64,000 nt of DNA. Origin: Phyto melanocephala. Taxonomy: Eukaryota; Arthropoda; Insecta; Diptera; Rhinophoridae. The notes under the pieces were generated by a model. It ran no database searches. It saw only the letters and a list, made by a program, of their open reading frames with translations, and was not told where the DNA came from. The stretch lies in assembly GCA_941918925.1 (NCBI GenBank), contig OW799234.1:83836497-83900496 (forward strand). Direction: 5' to 3'. Positions 59,897-64,000 of this stretch are shown here, one piece after another; within the stretch, counting starts at the first letter, position 1, and every line of letters starts with the position of its first letter. The translations under genes were made by a program, and so were the position numbers.

Positions 59897-62800
59897 CATT
59901 TTTATAGTTTTATTTACATTATAATTAAACTTGCAGTAGTTAAAGTTACAGTAGTTCTATTTGTAGTAGTTTAATATTTTCTTTAATTGGCTGAATGTTA
60001 GACTAATACTATGTTCACACAGGCGCCTTAATTGTCAATTAATAATATTATCGCAATTAAAGGCCTTATTGATCTCAATTTACCATACTAAAAATTATTT
60101 TTAAATTGAGCAATATATACTTAATTGTTTCACTTATTGTCTAAAACTCGAAATACAACTCTAGAGAAGTATGTTCAGTGAGAAGAAAATTCTATAGGTG
60201 GCATTTCTAATGTCAAACAAATAAATATACAACAATAAAAATTAAGAAAATGAAAAATTTTTGAAGAAAATTTTAAAAAAATGTTTGAATAAATTCAAAT
60301 ACATATGTACATATGTACATATAAGTATATACATATATGTATAAATATAATTGTAAATATATTTTATCAATAGGAAAAACACTGAAGAGAAAGCATTATT
60401 TGATTTGGTATAAATACATCGTATTTTACAGCTATCAAATGCTAATGGAGTAAGATAAATTGAGTATGTCTGAACACTTATTTTAATTGCTCAATCAACA
60501 CTAAATTGAAACTATTAAAAATATCTGTCTGAACAGGGTATAACATGTTAAGTAATATATAGCCAAGTTGAGTTATTATATGCAGCATATTTAAGACCCA
60601 TTTATTTATCCTGAATATTACTTAACATTAACATTACGTCTTAATTTAAATGTAACGGCCCTCTGGAAATTAACCAGAATGTGCTAGTGTGTACTTGCCT
60701 GCGATAACTTTGTAGAATGTTACAGACTACCACTATGTTACTATAAATCGTAGAACAGCACAGCTTACATGATCAACATAACAGTAGAATTTGTGCGAGT
60801 GTGAGGTGTATAGGAATAAGTGAAATAATAAATAGACTACAGCAATCACTTGAATAACGTCGCCTCGATATACGTTGTTTCGGTTTGCGTCGGCAAATTT
60901 TTTGTGCCACTCAAACTTGATTTCCGACACCACAGTTGTTCATAAGTTGAAAGAATAAATGGGCAGTCCCAGTTTTTACTTCAAATATTTGCTTTACATA
61001 TATGTACATACATAGTAGTACAGTAGTACATTTTTGTTTTAATTTCATTAAAAACTAAAATAGATGTTTTTCGTCATCAAAATGGGTTTGCCGCCAACCA
61101 CCGTAAGAACAATAATAAAAATTCGTGAGAAATTTTTTAAAGTGCAAAATTAGCTGAGGCTTACTCTCTTGAAACTACCACTAAAAGAAGTGCAAATACG
61201 TTAGTACTTACATTGTAGAGAAGGGACTCAATCAAAAATATATACCAGTAACCACCTTAGTTATTCAAAAAAAAGGCGATTAGCTTGCTTAACAATCTTA
61301 AAGCATAATCTGTGTATTAAAAACTTCTAACCGATTTTGTTCATTTCTAACATCACATTTAATGTTTGTTACTTTTTTACTTTATTTTTCATTTTTCACT
61401 TATTTTTATTAAATTAAGCTCTCTTGTAAACTTTAATTTTATATTTTACTATTTTGTACATATGAACATACAAATGTACATCGTTAATTAATAAGACTCA
61501 TTTAACTTTTAATTAAGCATTAATTCGCATGGATAATTTTAAATTCGATTTACGTTGTTTCGATTTACGTTGCTATTTCCAGGAACGAATCACAATATAA
61601 ATTAAGGGATTATTGACATATTCAAATGTGCTTAAATAAATAAAGTCATCTTAATTCTATAATAAATTTCAAGTTTTTTTATTTGCAATACAAAAGAATC
61701 CCTGACCTATTGAAAAGAAATGAACCAACGGAACTTCATATTTAACTGTATAAAGAGCTGGTCTTAGATATCTACTAAACTTAACCAGCAGACGACCTGC
61801 ACACTGAGTGAATTAAAATAAAAAATAATTTTCTATTTAATTAAGCGTTTTACACATACACACAAATACGATTAAATTTCGAAATTACAGAACATTTTTG
61901 TATTGTTGCAACTAAAAAGCTACGCCAGCTGGAGTACACTCGGATTCTTTTTTTCATAACGTCAAAGTGTTTAAAACAAACATTCGCTGTCAGGAATAAA
62001 AAGTAAAATTACAGTTTAGGTTTCTTTTATTGAACAGCTGTCAAAACTAAGGTAAACTAGCAATGCAAATTAAACACAAATAAGAAAAAAAGAGCAAAAA
62101 TCTTTGGGGGACTTACATAAAAAAATTAATGAAAATTCAAATACTACCAAGGATTGACAGTTTAAGAAATGGAAATATTCAATTAACTGCCTCTTTTAAA
62201 ACTGTTAAATACTGACAATTTCTTAATTATATTTTTTGTTTTGCTTCCAGCAAATTCCTTACCCCTTTTACCGTAACATTTAATCATCAATTCAACTGTC
62301 TAAATGCATACATCACTGTCATTATAAATAATTAATTACGTTTGTGCTTTTCAATCAATGTTATTACCTTTTTTTGTTTATGCAAAATCTACAAAGAAAA
62401 AACTGTTTAATTATTATTTAGTACACAAGTTTTTAGAAAACTTTTATACATATTAAATTATAATTGAATTTATAGTTTAATATTTTTTTTTATAGTTTTA
62501 TAAACAAAATAGCAAAAACAAATTTCCATCAATAATAACTCCAGGGAGATGAATTATTAAAGCAAAATAAAAAGTAAACGCATAACTTATTATTTATTTA
62601 GTATTATTTTTTTTTTTTTTTAGTTTTAAGTCTTTGTGTTAATAAACGAATTATTAAACTATTACATCGTGTATTGAAATTAGGGTTCAAAAATGTTTAT
62701 GTAAAATATTAAGATTCCTGATATTTCTCATGTATGAGATTTCTGAAATTTTTTTTTAGTTTTTTACTCACATAAGCGACCACCTAAAACTAACTGTTTC

Positions 62801-62997
62801 ATAACACCCATAAATGTGTGTATACTAGCATTTAAACTGCTACTTCGATAGCAGCTCTTACTATTTATTGAATATTCAAGTTATATTAATAATTATCAAA
62901 TATTTTTTGTTCAATTTATGAAAATTTGTATCTCTGATTCAATTTACTTAGAAAAATAAAAAGTAGAGTAAGGATATATCGGGCATATATTTCCTGA
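59897..62997. other. Long AT-rich stretch, no gene recognised
   Basis: A possible eroded TIR pair at ~60010 (ATGTTCACACAGGC) and ~60540 (reverse complement CCCTGTTCAGACAG) is too weak to call. A 61060-61250 segment reads GLPPTTVRTIIKI, vaguely transposase-HTH-like. (TACATA)n-type repeats near 60300-60340. Confidence 0.4.
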
Positions 62998-63340
62998 TCT
63001 GGAATCAAAAGTCCTTGATTGTACAATCCTACATTCATAAACGTAGAAAATACGAAAAGTAGCACAAAAATTCAAAAAAGTACCTTTTTGGTCGACCATA
63101 ATATTTTCGGTCTCACCTTGTATCAATACCCACTAATTTTAAAATTCTAGCTTCGGAACCGTAGAATGTATAAAAAGTACCATAAAAATTCAAAAAAGTA
63201 CCTTTTTGGTCACCCATAACATTTTTAGTCTTACCTGGAATCAATAGTCCTTTATTTTACAATTCTACCTTTATAAACGTAGAAAATACAAAAAGTACCA
63301 TAGAAATGCGAAAAAGTACATTTTTGGTCCAAGTTCCAAA
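62998..63340. repeat. Three ~120-bp tandem repeat units
   Basis: Units at about 62998-63118, 63119-63238 and 63239-63340 share GGAATCAAWAGTCCTT, AACGTAGAAAATAC, AAAAAGTACCATA and AAAAGTACCTTTTTGGTC. Divergence between units is moderate. Related AAAAAGTACCAAAAAA motifs continue irregularly to the window end. Confidence 0.75.
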
Positions 63341-64000
63341 TTTTAGGTTTAAAATGTTCATATATTTTTGTAACAAAATATTTAAATAGACATGATTTAA
63401 AGTCAGTAAATCTACTCTTTTTTGCAGAACAGTAATTATGTTCTAAAAAGTGCCAAACTGTTTTCCCGATTTTTTCTCTTTCTACCCTGTTATGAATATG
63501 TTTCATTTTTTACAAAATTACATTGTTTTTTATGTCTGGTGAATCTCAATTAAAAATTTTGTGAAAATTGTGCGTCCAATTAGGAATTTCCGGAATTTTC
63601 CCCTTTTTGGTGCCTTTTTTGTCCCCACAAAAGTTTCCAAAAATTTCTCCTAAATATTTGTCCATATTCTATTAGGAAATAGTAATTATCAAATTTTGTC
63701 CCACTGAGTAATATTAGAAAAGTTTCTTTTATAAAAAGTACCAAAAAAAGGGACAATTTTTACCCTATATACATATGAATTTGAAAAAAATGCCAAATTC
63801 CTATTAATATTTTTTTGCGGATTACTTAAAACAGTTTAAACCTTTTTCCTAGCTTTATGTATTTGGAAGTTACACAGGGTACCAAAAAAGTACCAAATTA
63901 CAGTTTTTACCCGTTTTTTTCCCTTAGGGTTTGAAAATTCAAAAAAGGTCAGACACCTGTCAGCTTATTTTTAGTGCAAATTACAATAGTTTTTGAATTT
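63341..64000. other. AT-rich stretch with repeated GTACCAAAAAA motifs
   Basis: Motifs such as AAAAGTACCAAAAAAGGGAC (~63738) and GGTACCAAAAAAGTACCAAA (~63878) suggest eroded repeat sequence continuing from the tandem block. No gene. Confidence 0.4.

Noticed and set aside
60010..60545. Possible ~530-bp MITE with TGTTCA-type ends
   Set aside because: The inverted-repeat match is short and imperfect, and no target duplication could be read.
61060..61260. GLPPTTVRTIIKI segment resembling a Tc1-like HTH
   Set aside because: Too short and followed by stops; no second transposase block was found.
1..64000. CRISPR arrays, toxin-antitoxin or other bacterial-type defence systems
   Set aside because: Repeats are TE modules, microsatellites or a pure satellite; there are no spacer-repeat structures, operons or ribosome binding sites, and the DNA is clearly eukaryotic.

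Overview
This window is AT-rich eukaryotic DNA. It is most likely from a higher (schizophoran) fly, for example a blowfly or muscid; that placement is inference. The evidence is repeated DINE-1/INE-1-type Helentron elements with (GTCY)n cores, many decayed Tc1/mariner transposases of the type common in flies, RNase H-bearing LINE remnants, and long A/T runs. I found no intact host gene, tRNA, rRNA, CRISPR array or bacterial-type operon. It reads as intergenic, giant-intron or heterochromatin-like DNA filled with nested transposable elements.

Layout. 1-4 kb: a TIR MITE, a short LINE/SINE-like repeat, a broken Tc1/mariner copy interrupted by a small GGGGCC MITE, and another MITE. 4-8 kb: two DINE-1-like elements joined head to tail (A1 then B1); A1 contains a repeat with 120-bp tandem units and B1 carries a mariner-derived insertion. 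8-15.2 kb: a free mariner-derived MITE, DINE B3, a decayed LINE tail, and DINE B2, which is near-identical to B1 and carries the same insertion. 15.6-17.5 kb: an inverted DINE remnant abutting an uninterrupted array of 290 AACAT units. 20-28 kb: a mariner remnant, an R1/I-type LINE 3' end on the minus strand (about 200 codons without a stop), a second LINE tail, an RTE-like repeat and an inverted DINE. 29-39 kb: DINE and RTE-like fragments, a LINE remnant with RNase H motifs, a hAT-type element with a perfect 8-bp target duplication, a mariner copy split by a 5'-truncated Jockey/CR1-type LINE, and an internally deleted mariner element. 42-51 kb: MITEs, mariner pieces, another copy of the RNase H LINE, and a DINE inserted in an older DINE. 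53-60 kb: more mariner copies, a TIR MITE, DINE fragments and two copies of a 107-117 bp fold-back MITE. 63 kb: a short 120-bp tandem repeat. The stretches between are AT-rich and I recognise nothing in them.

Nothing here works as a gene set. The biological content is a record of transposition: which element landed in which, and which element carried another along. Long predicted proteins are LINE fragments or artefacts; the approximately 500-residue MLCYV-repeat proteins on the minus strand at 15.9-17.5 kb are translations of the AACAT satellite.
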